Assembly: GCA_030549495.1 (NCBI GenBank)
Contig: JAUIRK010000119.1
Location: forward strand, 310,001-374,000
Length of the DNA: 64,000 bases
Reading direction: 5' to 3'
Source of the DNA: Nectonema munidae
Taxonomy: Eukaryota > Nematomorpha > Nectonematoida > Nectonematidae
The notes under the pieces were generated by a model. The model was not told the origin of the DNA. It worked only from the letters and a program-made list of their open reading frames with translations, and ran no database searches. Position 1 is the stretch's first letter. Every line of letters begins with the position of its first letter. Made by a program: the position numbers and the translations under genes. Shown in pieces: positions 12,286-23,395 of this stretch.

Positions 12286-12749
12286 ATCCAATTGGATTCT
12301 TGATGTTTTCAACTGCTTATTGTGAAATTTTGTGTATATTTTTATTAGTGAACGAATGATTTTTTTTGCAACTATAAAATCTTCTAATCCTAATGTGAAT
12401 ATTATGAATTATCTAACATTGTATTATTATTTTTTTTTTGTGCAATATCATTTAAGCGGCTCATGGGCCTTTTGGATTGCGCAGTTTTCCCTTTTTTTTA
12501 TATATTTTTTTATTATTGTTGTGTGTCTTTTTGTTATGGTAATTTTAATGTGTCACATTTTGATTTTTCTATATTTCGAGTAATTCTTCTACTTTTTTTT
12601 TTAATTCAAACAGCTTTGATGGAGTTTGATTCCACTCACTTAAATTATAATCATTAATACATTACATAATCATTGTGTCACTCATGTTTTGTTTCAAATA
12701 AATTTCTTCTCTTCTTTTTTTATTCACTTGATTTAAAATTAAAGATAAA

Positions 12750-13250
12750 ACGTCTAAAAATTGGGAGAAATCTTCATTTTCCTTACAAAATTTTATTGCT
12801 CCACTTAAATAAGACTGCATTTCTTAATGGATGTCGGAGGCTCTGCATCAGAGTTTGATTCATCATTTCCAATACTAAAAGAACTACCACCGTTTCTTTC
12901 TTCGGCTGGAGCAACACTTTCAACGATTTCTTCACCTGTTAAATTTCTTGTTGTTTCTACTTCATTTTCAACCTCTATATATTTTTACTTGTCATAATAG
13001 ATCCTGGCAACTGTTGCATTAAAGTTTCTAAATCTTCTTCTACCGTTTCTCTTTCTTTTGGATCAGGTGAATATTCTTTGTTCACTTCTATATCTGAGTT
13101 ATTTGAAAAAAAATCCCACATGACGAAAGCAGTTTTCAATAGTCTGAGCTGAAACATTATTCCATGCTACAGATATAAAATTTATTGTTTGTCTTATGTT
13201 CAAACTTTGTGGCATTTCATCCTCGATTTGTTGAAAAAATCTTTAACAAT
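12750..13250 (-). pseudogene. pogo/Tigger transposase, C-terminal fragment
   Basis: Read on the minus strand, the segment around 13100-13230 gives NIRQTINFISVAWNNVS followed by TIENCFRHVGFF. This is the conserved block after the catalytic core in CENPB-like/Tigger transposases (W-x-x-V-x-x-x-TI-x-NCF-x-x-AGF). An acidic Ser/Glu-rich tail follows toward 12850. The frame shifts in a run of T around 13105, and the DDE core is not present in the window, having been removed or lost at the LINE insertion. The fragment cannot be functional. Confidence 0.7.
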
Positions 13251-13693
13251 TTGCTTACGATAAAATACTTATCGGAATCTATAATATTAAATCTAGAGAA
13301 TTTTGAAAAGTCGGATTAAAAAGTAATCTATATAGGTTAGTCGTATATATACATGGAATTAAAAAAGTATATCGTAGTCGGAATCAAAATTTGTCGGATT
13401 AATAAATTAAGAAATACCAGATAGTGAATGGACGTTATTATTTACAAAAAAAGTGTCGAATATATTAAATCGTGCATTAAAAAGTGTCGGATTAGGAAAG
13501 CATCACTGTAACTTGTTTTTTTTAAATAACAACTTTTAACCTTTTCCAATGATTTGTCTTTTATAATAAATTTTAAGAAAAAAAACCTATCAGAAAAAAT
13601 TATAGAGCTTCAACAAAAACTAAAAATTTTTTACAGCATAACTTAAGTTGTTGAAAACTAATTTGACGTATCGACTACAGCATACTCTATGGG

Positions 13694-13836
13694 TGGCATG
13701 TCAGGTTGGTTGAGAAGATGGACTCAGCACGGAAGCCTCTGGGTTCAATTCCTCATCCATCCCAAATTGTTCATAGTTTGACATAAGCGGTACATCAGTG
13801 CCTGCCTTGTCATTGAAAACACCCCCACGGTACCTG
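13694..13836 (+). mobile_element. tRNA-derived SINE
   Basis: On the plus strand the segment shows an A-box-like GTCAGGTTGG and a B-box-like GGGTTCAATTCC, about 35 bp apart, followed by a tail ending GAAAACACCCCCACGGTACC. That tail is the one shared with the three other SINE copies, while the head differs from those of 8443 and 25548. Confidence 0.65.
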
Positions 13837-14400
13837 TAACTTAGCTTTTACTCAAAATTGAAAAATTTCCTACATAAGAGATAAATGAGACAAAATAAAC
13901 TAATAAAGCAATTTTCACTATTTTAAAATGGAACCGTCTGTTCTCAGAATAATTTCAAAATAATAGGAAGCATAAAGAATTTGAGTTTATTTGATATTTT
14001 CAAGTTTTTATAAGCAGCAAAAACCAACGTTGAAGTAGTACCTAACCCTTATAGGGTGATTTGGTAACGCTTATATTTTTTACATTTTGTAGGGAATCAT
14101 AGTATATAAAAAATGGTAGTCTTTTCATAAAATTATTTAAGTCTAAGAACACAAAATCATAGAAAAACTATTTAATCTAACATATATCATAAAAATCATA
14201 CTATACGAGAACAAGAAAATCATTGCATTTTTTTTTGACTATTTCTGTCTACAAATAAAATTTTGACAACTGTCATAAATAGATCAAATACATTTTTAAC
14301 AACTGAAACATTTTGTTTGGATATTATATTTTTATTATAGTAAGCAATAAATTTTCTTAAAAAAAAGATTTAATTAATTATGTACTTCTCTTCTCTTCTC
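13837..14400. other. No gene seen
   Basis: AT-rich sequence without recognisable coding or repeat structure. Confidence 0.4.
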
Positions 14401-15305
14401 ATGTATGACCCCATTTTAGAAGCCGCCTTTTGTTCTTCTTTGCACTGTTTTTCACTTTAGCCGTTCCTCCTATAATACCGTTCCTGAGTTTATCTTTTCT
14501 TGTAATTCAACTCATCCATCATAACATTTTCATTTCTGCCCCCTCTAATTTCTTTTATTTCATTGGTGCAGTCTCCAATCTTTACTATTGTTTCATACAC
14601 TTTTCCTTTCAGCTTCATTGGCATTCTTGTGTCACGGGAATCCAGTTAAATTTTGCCAGTTTCTCCATCCTGCGTGTATTCTTCTATTTATTCCGATTTC
14701 TTCGTTGCCATCCTTAATCACGATTGATCCTAGATATTGGAAGTCTCTTACCTTGGTTATTGCTGTCCATCTAGTTTTAGGCTTCTTGTAATTTCATTTC
14801 TGTCTCTTCATTTCCTTTTACCTTAGGGTATCCACTCTTTTTCCTGTTTATTTGCAGTCCTAGACTCTTCAGCACTTCACGTCATGCTTCCATTCTTTCT
14901 TCTACTTCTTCACTTGTCTCTCCCACTATCACCACATCGTCCGCGTAAACAATTTCCCATGGCGCTCCTCTTCTTACATCCTTTGTCAACACATCTAACA
15001 CTACGTTGAAGAGAAAATGACTTAGAACTGATCCCAGATGTAAGCAAACTCTCACGTCAAACATCTCTGTCCTACCAATTGTTATTTTCACTCGGGTTTT
15101 CGCACTTTTATACACCTCCTTTCAACCTAATATATTTTTCTGGTACCACATTTTTTCTTTTGGCTCTGTACGCGATCGTATGTTTTTTTCATGTCTATTA
15201 ACGCTATATCGAACTCTTTTTGCTGTTCTCTATATTTTTCCATCATTTGTCTTAGTATGAATATTGCGTTTGTAGTTACCTTTTGGAGCATAAATCCAAA
15301 TTTTC
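14401..15305 (-). mobile_element. RTE-like LINE fragment (reverse transcriptase)
   Basis: On the minus strand the segment encodes, in scattered frames, a reverse transcriptase resembling RTE-group elements. The palm region near 15190 reads FDIALIDMKKTYDRVQ and the catalytic box near 14950 reads IVYADDVVIVGET within the clean frame 14882-15115. Downstream, toward 14720, FQYLGSIV matches the RTE block after the palm. Stops and frame changes show it is an inactive fragment lacking both ends. The plus-strand open frames here (14430-14791) are shadows of it. Confidence 0.75.
14882..15115 (-). pseudogene. RTE-like RT palm segment with YADD box
   Basis: This uninterrupted 77-codon stretch carries the most conserved part of the RTE reverse transcriptase: a region equal to LHQGSVLSPFLFN in relatives (here LHLGSVLSHFLFN), then VVLDVLTKDVRRGAPWE and the catalytic YADD. 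The substitutions relative to the usual Q and P show drift. The surrounding RT is broken. Confidence 0.75.
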
Positions 15306-16600
15306 AAACTGAAGTCCTGAAGGAGGAAATGAACAGGTTAAATAGAAAAGTTAAATTAATTTAAGAAACGTTTCAATGCATGATAATTGAAAGAGCGTTT
15401 TATAGTTTTCCAATTTTTGTTTCAAACTTTTTTGCAAAATAAGTAACTTCTCCTAATAAGTTAGCTCACACTGCATTTTTACATATTTGCAGATGTCACC
15501 TGAATTAATGCTGAAATTATTCAAGCTTTTAATTAGTTTAGCGGGTTATTTATCGTGCTTAGAGCGACGCAGTATCGTGTTTTTGAGAGGAGACCACATG
15601 AGTCTTGCACAAAATGGTTGTCATTTCATTTAAAAATGAACTTGCTGAAGTTTGCTCATTTGATTCTTTTTTTTTTTTTTTAATTTTGTTGCTTAATAAT
15701 TCTTTTAATAAACCTTTTATCTTTGATCACGATTAAAAAGTTTTAAAATTTTCTGTCATACTCTGCATATTTTCTGTACTATAAATGGGTTACACATGTG
15801 GCCAAAAAATTCTATTTTTTCACTTTGATGCAAACAACAAAACTCATGTTTTAGTAAGCTTCATATCATTCACTAGGTGATCAAACTCTTTTTAGTCCGA
15901 AAAATGAAACTTTTGTTGCAAGCTGGCATCTTTTTTTCTCTTCCAGTTATTATCGTGATCCGAAATGTTAATATCAGATGTAGAATTCTATCCTGAAGAT
16001 ACTTAAATTGGCAACTCAACTAAGTTGTAGAGTTGACTTACAAGGACCACAGTTTAAACGAGCAACCGACATCTTATTCTGGTCTCTAATTTCCACAAAA
16101 ATCTTATAGCCTTTTTCAATATAATTACTGGAACAAAAAAATTATAATCTTAATTGATGAAAACATAGGTGAACTTCCTAAAAAATAACATGTCTGCTCA
16201 AAAATTGGATTCATCAAAAATTATAAAATTATCGATGTTACAAAAAACCAAATTTTACCAAATTTTACACGATTTATACAAGAAAGTAACAGTTTGAAAC
16301 ATTTTTTCTTACATAGTGAATCAGAACCGTAATCAGAACCAAAATCATTTTTTTAAAAACCTTAATATCAAAATCAGACGTAGAGAATCGCAAAAATCAG
16401 TTTCCCTTAAATAATTGCATTTACAGTTGAACATTTTTAAATCAGTGGTGCAATCAATCTATTGTAGCTTATCGTACTTCTGTAATAGTAGATTCGAGAA
16501 AATGCTACTCTTATATTACATATTTCATTGTCCAGGTGAGTAAAATTATGTATCTCAAAGGATTGTAGATAACAAGTCTTCTCTAAAATTGAAAATCAAT
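15306..16600. other. No gene seen
   Basis: AT-rich sequence with a 15-bp T run near 15668. No domain or repeat partner recognised. Confidence 0.4.
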
Positions 16601-16615
16601 ATAAATCGACCGCAC

Positions 16616-17200
16616 AATGCTGAAAGGTTTCGAAAAAATATTAACACCTTTTGAGAACGCCACTAAAGTGACAGAAGGAGATTGTGTTACACCAAGTATT
16701 GTGATGTATGTTGTTCGCTGTTTATAGGCAGAAATGAAGAACATCACAATTCGTGTCTAAACTACTGAAAACACTATCTACACCTGTGGCCAACCAAGTT
16801 GCTGTTTATAACAACCATAAGTTCTACCTTCTTGCTACGCTAGACCTTCGCTGGAAAATTCACTCGTGTACATGACGAGAGCAAGGAGTATCTAAAGTAC
16901 TTTTCCATCCGAGTTCACACATACAGAAGTAACCACGTATAGAGGAAAACTCTTCCATTCCTACAGCGAGAAGTGGAGAAAACATGCTCTTTATTATTTG
17001 ACAGCTCTAGCAAATGATTAACTCGATATTTAAACGAATTATGCTTCATCACGGGTGATGATGATCCACTAAACCTGCTAAATTGGTATGTAAATATCTA
17101 CAAATATCCGCTTCTTCATCACCAGTAGAGCGTATTTTTTCTATATCTGGAGAGATATTCCTTCCTGATTGATGTAATTGGTCAGTTGAAGTTCGCTGTA
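16616..17200 (+). pseudogene. hAT transposase remnant
   Basis: Two short conserved traces lie in order. Near 16620 the plus strand encodes MLKGFEKILTPFENATK, like the L-x-PFE-x-ATK block before the hAT insertion domain. Near 17125 it encodes SPVERIFSISGEIFLP, matching the hATC dimerisation motif (A-x-S-x-x-ERxFSxxG). The intervening 500 bp is full of stops. No terminal repeats were identified. This is an old, heavily decayed copy, separate from the element that begins at 17419. Confidence 0.6.
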
Positions 17201-17418
17201 ATCAAGAAAAGTATCCGTTGTAATCAAGAACACTAATCCAAAATATTGAATATAATATTTGGGTCCATGAAAAAACTTCCTAAGAAAAAATCACCTAGGA
17301 AAAAACCTCAAGTATACCCGATTTTTTTGAAATAAAAAAAAATTTTAAGTAAAAAAAGAACTATAACAACATAAATGAAAAATATAATAAATTATTTAAA
17401 TTATCTTAATCTCTAAGT

Positions 17419-19154
17419 CAGTGGTTTTCAACTAATGGTCCATGGACCACTAGTGGTCCATGATATTTTTTTGGTGGTCCGCAGTAATTTTAAAATTAAA
17501 AAAAAATAAAACTTTATTGATTAAAAATTTCAATGAAATTCAAAAACGTCACTTAAAGGTTAGAGACCAATCATAAACTTTTAAGAAACTTAATGGATAT
17601 ATCTGTATCTAATGACACTATTTCAAGACGAATAAATTAAATCTCACAAAACATCTGTCATTGTGAACGAGGTAAACAAATCTCCAATGTTTGTAATACA
17701 GTTGGATGAATCAAGTGATGTTTCGATTTCCTCTCAGCTAATGGTGTTTGTGCGATGTTTGGTTGAAAAAGACTTCAAAGAAGAATTTCTTTTTTGTAAG
17801 ACCCTTGATACCACCACGCGTGCTCAGGATATTATGGAAATTGAAACAATTTTTTTCAAGCAAACAGTCTGGAATGGAGAAAGTTGGTTGGTGTCACCAC
17901 GTATGGTGCATCTTCTATGCTAGGTTCAAAATTAGGCTTCCAAGCATTAGTGAAACAAAAGGCTTCATTGGTAATTGGCGTTCACTGCTTCATCCACAGA
18001 GAGGCATTGGCTTCAAAAACACTACAAGGTCATTTAAATATCGTTTTTAAAGGACTGGTAAAGGTGGTTAATTATGTAAAATCTTCAGCAGTTAACACCA
18101 GTTTGTTCAAAAAATTATGTCAAGACATGGGTTCCGACTTTGAAGTTTTGCTATTCCATACATCTATACGCTGGCTGTCAGCAGGTAACGTGCTTAAGAG
18201 AGTGTTTGAATTAAGAGAAGAATTGGTTTTATTCCTTCAGTCTCAATGCAAACAGGATTTAACAGATTTGTTAAAAAAAAACAGCTTTAGAACTTGCATA
18301 TCTTACTGATATTTTTGCAATTTTGAACAAAATAAATCACCAACAGCAAGGAAAAGGGTCAATTTGTTTTCTCACCAAGGCATCATCAAAGCTTTTCTTG
18401 AAAAATTAGAACTCTGGATTGGGCGAGTAGAAAATAACAATTGGATTCAATTCCCATGCTTGGATTCTATGCTTGAAGAAAAGAAAAGCATTCAAATAGA
18501 AATTTGCGAACATTTACGAAATTTGCAAGATGAATTTCACAGATATTTTCCCGAGGCGGACATGACAAAGAACCATTTATGTTTTATCAGGAATCCATTT
18601 ACAGCAAATGTTGATAGCATTCCACAAGATTTGCAAGAGGAGTTCTTGGAACTAAAAAATGATTTGGAGTCTCAAGATGTGTATCAGAAGTCTTCAATGG
18701 AAAAATTTTGGGCCACTATGATTGGCATTTACCCAAATTTGTCAACACATGCTATCAAATATCTTCTACCATTTTCATCAACCTACATGTGCGAAAGTGG
18801 TTTTTCAAATTTGCTGCACATTAAGTCAAAACAGAGGAATTGACTTGCGGTGGAAAGTGATATTCGTTGCGCATTATCAAGCACAATTCCTAACATCGAA
18901 ATGCTGGTTAGTGAGAAGAGAATCCAAAAATCTGGTTACAAGGAAAAATGACGATAGTTTTTGGAAAAAGTATTTTGAAATATTTTATACTAATTATTTG
19001 ATGTAATTTTTCAGAATTTTATTTGAATAAATATATTAAAAATAAAATGCTTTTTGATTTATAATTGATTTATACTTACTCAGCTATAAAATGGTCCACA
19101 ATATTCTTTAATTTATATACTGGTCCACGGCCTAAAATGAGTTGAGAACCACTG
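17419..19154 (+). mobile_element. hAT transposon with perfect 8-bp target duplication
   Basis: The left terminus CAGTGGTTTTCAACTAATGG and the inverted right terminus CAGTGGTTCTCAACTCATTT match, and the flanks carry the identical 8-bp duplication CTCTAAGT (17411-17418 and 19155-19162). The 1736-bp element contains a transposase related to the ZBED5/FAM200-type hAT proteins but lacks the N-terminal zinc finger region, so it is a deletion derivative. Terminal sequence preservation suggests a moderately young insertion. Confidence 0.85.
17663..18843 (+). pseudogene. hAT transposase (ZBED5/FAM200-like), broken
   Basis: Three partly overlapping frames (17663-17923, 17884-18309, 18364-18843) together cover the core of a hAT transposase. 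Visible landmarks are the first catalytic region FVIQLDESSDVS near 17693, the CFIHREALASK block near 17980, the RWLSAGNVLKRVFELREEL segment near 18170, and the C-terminal dimerisation block LPFSSTYMCESGFSNL near 18770. Relatives have an N-terminal BED finger and about 600 residues; here the finger is missing and the frame changes at least twice, plus a stop after 18843. Some vertebrate relatives became host genes, but this copy is within its own terminal repeats and is a transposon fossil. Confidence 0.8.
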
Positions 19155-19162
19155 CTCTAAGT

Positions 19163-19860
19163 AGAGAGATTTTAAGATATTTGATAACAAGACATTATTT
19201 AATGAAAATTACTTTTAATTACTGCAGTATAAATTGTTAAGTAAAATATTGTCTCTTAAAATTATAAGCTATGAATAATATTAAGTATTTAAATTTAAAT
19301 TTGATAGGAAAAAGTATGCATGGTTGAATATATTATTATATTTCTTATAAATTGAAATAAGAGTTAAAAAAATTTTTCGGCAATAAATCTAACCCCCAAA
19401 CTATAAAACTACTTGAATTTGTTGCTTTTAATAAGTATTTTACCTGGTAGAATTGTTAGATACAAGATTGATATGTAAGTTAGGGCATTTTGTTAGTTTA
19501 TTTACCCGTATAATTAGTTAGAATTTGGATAGTTGTATAATGTATATACTAGTTGTTAGATATTGCGTAGTTAAAGCATTCGTAACAGATGATTTGGACA
19601 AAGGCTGCGAAACAATGAGTATGAAGGCAAACTTATAGTGAGTCAAAGAAAAGCGCTAAAATAACACGGAGAAAGCTAGGTAAGTTAGAGACAGTAGGCG
19701 CTTTGCAGAAATCATGAAGCTGTCAAATTAATCAAAAAGTCATAAAATATCCTGCATCAATTCTTTTCTAGAACGTAATTCACATTTGCGATGAACATAT
19801 TATAATATTCTTATTTTTGGCCATGACTTTATTCTATTTGTTTTTGGAATTTATACTTAG
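19163..19860. other. No gene seen
   Basis: No open frame or repeat recognised. Resembles unannotated AT-rich spacer. Confidence 0.4.
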
Positions 19861-19945
19861 ATACAGGGCCCGTGGACCCTATTTATTTTGGGGCTTGAGC
19901 CCCCCCCCCCCCTCCCCCACATTTTTTACATGAGCCCCTCTTATC
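19861..19945. repeat. MITE tip with poly-C tract
   Basis: The sequence CAGGGCCCGTGGACCC, then GGGGCTTGAGC and a run of 14 C, resembles the tip of a hAT-like MITE with a G/C homopolymer next to it, as at 9232-9549 and 31128-31180. No inverse end was found. It cuts into the piggyBac remnant that follows. Confidence 0.35.
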
Positions 19946-19984
19946 AATATTTTCATCTTTGCTGTCCTTCAAGCAACATCACGT

Positions 19985-20565
19985 ATTTCATTGGAAGAAA
20001 GTTATCCAATAAACTGTATGGCATATAGGCTGGTTATTCTGTAATATCACAAATTGCAAGGAAAATAACAAAAAGAACCGTATTAAAATACGTAAATATT
20101 TAAAAATAAAAAATTCGTGGTGAACTTTTCTAATTCTTCTAAATAAACATTCCAATCCGAATTTTTTGTTACTCTTTTTGCTTCTGCAAGTGTACACTGC
20201 TGAATGAATCTAAGCATTTTTTCAGAAAAAAAGAAGTTGAAAGGAAGAAAGAGGACTGTTTTTTCTGTATGAGTGATAGCATAAATTGTTGGACCTGGCG
20301 AAAATCTTGTTATGTTTTGTTGTTGAACGCGTCCTCTCTTCAATTCATTTTTTGAGATTTTTGTCCAAATTGTTTTGTCTTACTGGTGTCTGAATTTTTC
20401 TGATTCTCGCTATCTTAGCTTTCATCTTCAACTTCTTCACTATCACAAGAGAAAGGAGTATCACTAGAATTGCAAAAATTCTGCTCAAAAAGGAAGATTC
20501 CATTCTCATCTTCATCCGAAAAATCACTGCCAGATTTATCTTTTCCACTTGAAAAAAGCATATCC
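19985..20565 (-). pseudogene. piggyBac-like transposase, N-terminal part
   Basis: Read on the minus strand, 20565 to about 20345 encodes an acidic Asp/Glu/Ser-rich leader (for example SDFSDEDENG), usual at the N-terminus of piggyBac transposases. Frame 20343-20083 then gives SPGPTIYAITHTEKTVLFLP, FFFSEKMLRFIQQCTLAEAK and the WNVYLEELEKF block, matching the conserved start of the piggyBac domain (x-x-FF-x-x-EML-x-x-I-x-x-x-T-x-x-EA). The catalytic core is absent; the copy stops at the G/C-rich tip near 19945. At least one frame change separates leader and domain. It is a truncated fossil. Confidence 0.65.
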
Positions 20566-20653
20566 ATGATGATCGAAAAGAATTGCAAGACAAAGAATGA
20601 AGCAAAAAATAATAATATACTTATTCGTATATGTATGAATCAATATAAAAGTT

Positions 20654-20866
20654 AGGCGTCAATTCACGCAGATCGTCCTTTATGTCAAAAATGACACATT
20701 ATCTTGAAGTTGAATTTTTCAAAGATAAAATAACACATATGTCAAATGAAACATTAATTAAAACATTGTCACGTAGTATAATGGTATAGTCACACATGCT
20801 ATAGTGATAAATCCAATATCAAAGTATAGTTTACGTCAATTGACGTCTTTGGTCCTTCTAGTGTAA
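20654..20866 (-). repeat. piggyBac 5' terminal region with two TIR-like motifs
   Basis: Upstream of the transposase start lie two related motifs in the same orientation: GCGTCAATTCACGCAGATCG at about 20655 and ACGTCAATTGACGTC at about 20833, the second followed by GGTCCTTCTAGTG and then TAAA. Both resemble the palindromic GCGTCAATT...ACGC and CTTTCTAGGG-TTAA end of classical piggyBac elements. The element boundary is therefore placed at about 20866, with TAAA as a decayed TTAA target site. Inference from motif similarity only. Confidence 0.45.
20735..20825 (+). repeat. Direct repeat, copy 1 (partner at 24049-24145)
   Basis: About 90 bp beginning CACATATGTCAAATGAAACA are repeated in the same orientation at 24049-24145 with only a few differences. 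Copy 2 covers the start codon region of the OTU-like frame; copy 1 lies between the piggyBac transposase and its outer terminus. Confidence 0.75.
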
Positions 20867-21215
20867 ATAAAAAAACATATACAAATCTAGTAAAATTGAA
20901 CAAAATTATATCAAAGTGAAAAAGGAAAGTCTGAACTAATTTTTATAAGTAAAGATTAAAAAATTTGAAAAAATGGAAAATTCGACGAAATTCATGAAAA
21001 TTTTAGTAAACTTACGATTTTGTTAGGTGGCGAATATGAGAGTTGTAATTTACCAACAGGATAGTAAATGTATTAAGCTGCATGGTATGATTCTAATACT
21101 CTCCAAACTACTGCTAATTCATATACTTTTGAGACAATAAGTTTACTGGAGAATTCTAGTAACGGTTACCAGTTTTTTTAGTGAAATATTCATTAAAATA
21201 GACACAACTTATTTG
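20866..21215 (+). repeat. Long inverted repeat, left arm
   Basis: About 350 bp that recur in inverse orientation at 28670-29014 with roughly 85 percent identity by eye; shared phrases include AATCTAGTAAAATTGAACAA and CTTTTGAGACAATAAG. The arms are 8.1 kb apart and enclose the OTU/MULE coding region, so they may be terminal repeats of that transposon, although two independent insertions cannot be excluded. Confidence 0.7.
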
Positions 21216-21529
21216 AAATCTGAAAAAACCTACCGAAATCATGAAGAATAAAAAAAACCTAAAAATCTATAAATTATTTAATCAAAATTTAACAAAATGT
21301 GAACAATTCTGATTAACTTGATTTCATTAAAAAAATTTATAAAAGTTAAGAATCAGTTTCTTTCATGATTGTGATAAGAATAAAAAATTTATTGCGAAAA
21401 TCTGACGAGTTTTTGTTTCTTAGAAGGCTTTTTGGAATGATGTTTTCATTTCAATTCCAGAATTTTCTGAGAAAACATACAACGAACCTTCATTTTTTTT
21501 GCCGCGTTGAATCTATTTAAATGACTCTA

Positions 21530-22564
21530 TTTTTGCACATCATCTTTTTCAATCCATATAGCTGGATTTATATAAAAGTTTTCAAAATTTCCATCGAGCT
21601 CAAACTCACTTTTGCCGATGGTTGCTCTTTCAACGTCAGAATACATTGGCTGGACAATATCATTGTACACTTTTCCAATTAGTGAAAAGACATCTGAATG
21701 CCCCCAATTAGTAGTTTACTTGAGCAAATGGTTTTGGGACTCCACATTTTTGTTGGTGTAATTGAAAATATCTTTTTTCGTCTCCACTATTGAAAAAGAA
21801 ATACAAGATGTAGCAAAATTTTCTTTGAGTTTTGGTAAAATTTGATCTTTAAAGTAAGTTCTAAGGAGTTCGGTGCTTTTAAAATTTTCCAAACATTTAT
21901 CGGAGTTAGATTAAAGAGTGGAAATATCGTTTGAGTTTAAAATACCTTGCGAATCGAAAAGTGAGTTGAAAATTTTACTTCTTTCTTTTAAAGGACATCC
22001 CAAGTTGTAGGAAAGATACCTTTGAAAGTTTTTTTTATGTGTCTTGTGCAAGTAATTAAATAACTTTTTTTGAAACTGTGTCTTAAGGCCATTTTCAAAG
22101 CTTTTTCGTCATCTGACGCTATAACATGTGGTAAAAAGGTAAATAGTTTCCGCTTTATTTCATCCAAAAACATTGAAAAGGTGTGATGATCGGATTTTCC
22201 ATGAATCATCATAGGGCCTGGGAAAATAGGAAAATACTTTGTCGTTTTCCATTTTGATTCCAAGGTACTTGAAGCTTGTCACGGTTACGTATAGGTCACA
22301 TAAGTTGAAAGTTTTATCAATGTAGGAACCGTGTTTTTGCCGTTCGATTCGAACAGCAAAATCTTTTGAGATCGAAGATATGTTTTTCAGTGTAAATAAC
22401 AATGATTGGTGGCTTGTTTTTTTTGTGTGATAAACTGCTTGACAAAATGGATGCGAGTGTAAATTGAACTGAACAGATAATATATTGTCTGCAAAGTTTT
22501 TAGGGGGAGTAATTTTTCCTATTTTAGTCTTATATTTAAGATTTCTAGCTTGTTTCACATTCAT
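21530..22564 (-). pseudogene. MULE-like transposase domain
   Basis: Frame 22564-22160 carries HPFCQAVYHTKKTSHQSLLF and then YIDKTFNLCDLYVTVTSFKY, the region with the first catalytic Asp (DKTFN). Frame 22263-21988 continues with FPGPMMIHGKSDHHTFSMFL and VIASDDEKALKMALRHSF (second acidic motif) and CTRHIKKTFK, a conserved Cys-His block. Below 21988 further family traces appear, including NVESQNHLLK near 21720 and the late YSDVERATIGKSEFEL near 21630. This order is that of Mutator-like (MULE) DDE transposases of animals. A frame change near 22210 and several later stops make it a pseudogene. Exact MULE subfamily is not assigned. Confidence 0.65.
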
Positions 22565-23395
22565 TGGACGGTTATGTTGTATTACTAAAAAATTGTTTTT
22601 TAGGCTTCAAGTCCTTGCATTTATCCCTTATTTTTTCTATAGTTTTTATAGGAGTCCTTACTTTTGCTTTCATCAACAGCGGATACGAACCAATGTACTC
22701 AAATAGGGCTATTTCTTGACATTTTTTTTCTTTGTTTTTCAAGTAAGAAACTCTTCTTTGTATGTATAGCAGTTCTTAAGGCAAGTATAGTATCCTTGCA
22801 AGACAATAACCTCTTCAAGATTTGGTTGAGTCTCTATTTTTTCATAGCATACTTTTCCATTTTTTGAAGATTAAGTACAAAAAAAAACATTTTTTTTTTA
22901 TAAATTTCCGCATATAACTTATTTTTCTCCAAATAGGACGTGCTCCATTCTCCCAAACTCCACAGTTATCGAAGTATTCTGGCCTTTGCTTATTTTTTAT
23001 CTTCTAAATATTACTTTTGTTGTTAACACAGAAGTATTCATTGATTTTAGCTCTATCAGGTACTCTCTCAATACACTCTCTTTGATAAAATAAAATATCT
23101 AAAAGATTTTGTAAAGATAAAAATTTCTTCTTCACTTTATTTTTTTCTTGTGCAAAAACTTCTGCTTTCCTAAAAGTTTGAGAGTCTCTCTTATTTCCAT
23201 CCATCGTATCACTTCCACTTTGCAATGAAACCTCTGGTTTGTTGCTTATAATATTCTAACTTCTTTCAAGCCTCATCAAATTTATGTTTTCATTGTCAAG
23301 AAATTCTGTGATAGTCAAACCTTCCTCTCTATGCAAAAATGTAGCTATATTCATCTTCGGAACCAAGAGACAAAAATAATTCGGTTTGAAACATG

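Larger units (their letters stand above)
10530..12660 (+). mobile_element. CR1/L2-like LINE, 5'-truncated, inserted in pogo element
   Basis: A reverse transcriptase ORF (10539-11684) is followed by the C-terminal region in another frame (11899-12285) and an AT-rich 3' untranslated part to about 12660. The endonuclease and any ORF1 are absent, as is usual for a truncated insertion. The copy sits between the two halves of the pogo element. The exact 3' end is uncertain because the surrounding sequence is equally AT-rich. Confidence 0.7.
10316..13508 (-). mobile_element. pogo/Tigger-like DNA transposon interrupted by a LINE
   Basis: The left end CAGTGATGATTGGTTAATCC and the inverted right end CAGTGATGCTTTCCTAATCC form terminal repeats followed by GACA, and further GTCGGATTAA phrases recur inside both ends. 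The right flank begins TA as expected for this superfamily; the left flank TA is lost. A transposase C-terminus on the minus strand (about 12750-13250) confirms the type. A LINE of about 2.1 kb sits in the middle, so the pogo copy is older than the LINE insertion. Confidence 0.75.

Noticed and set aside
12332-12858. Hydrophobic open frames after the LINE
   Set aside because: They lie in the T-rich 3' part of the LINE and the flank of the pogo gene; the hydrophobic residues come from T runs.
14430-14791. Plus-strand open frames of 67-95 codons
   Set aside because: Antisense shadows of the RTE-like reverse transcriptase on the minus strand.
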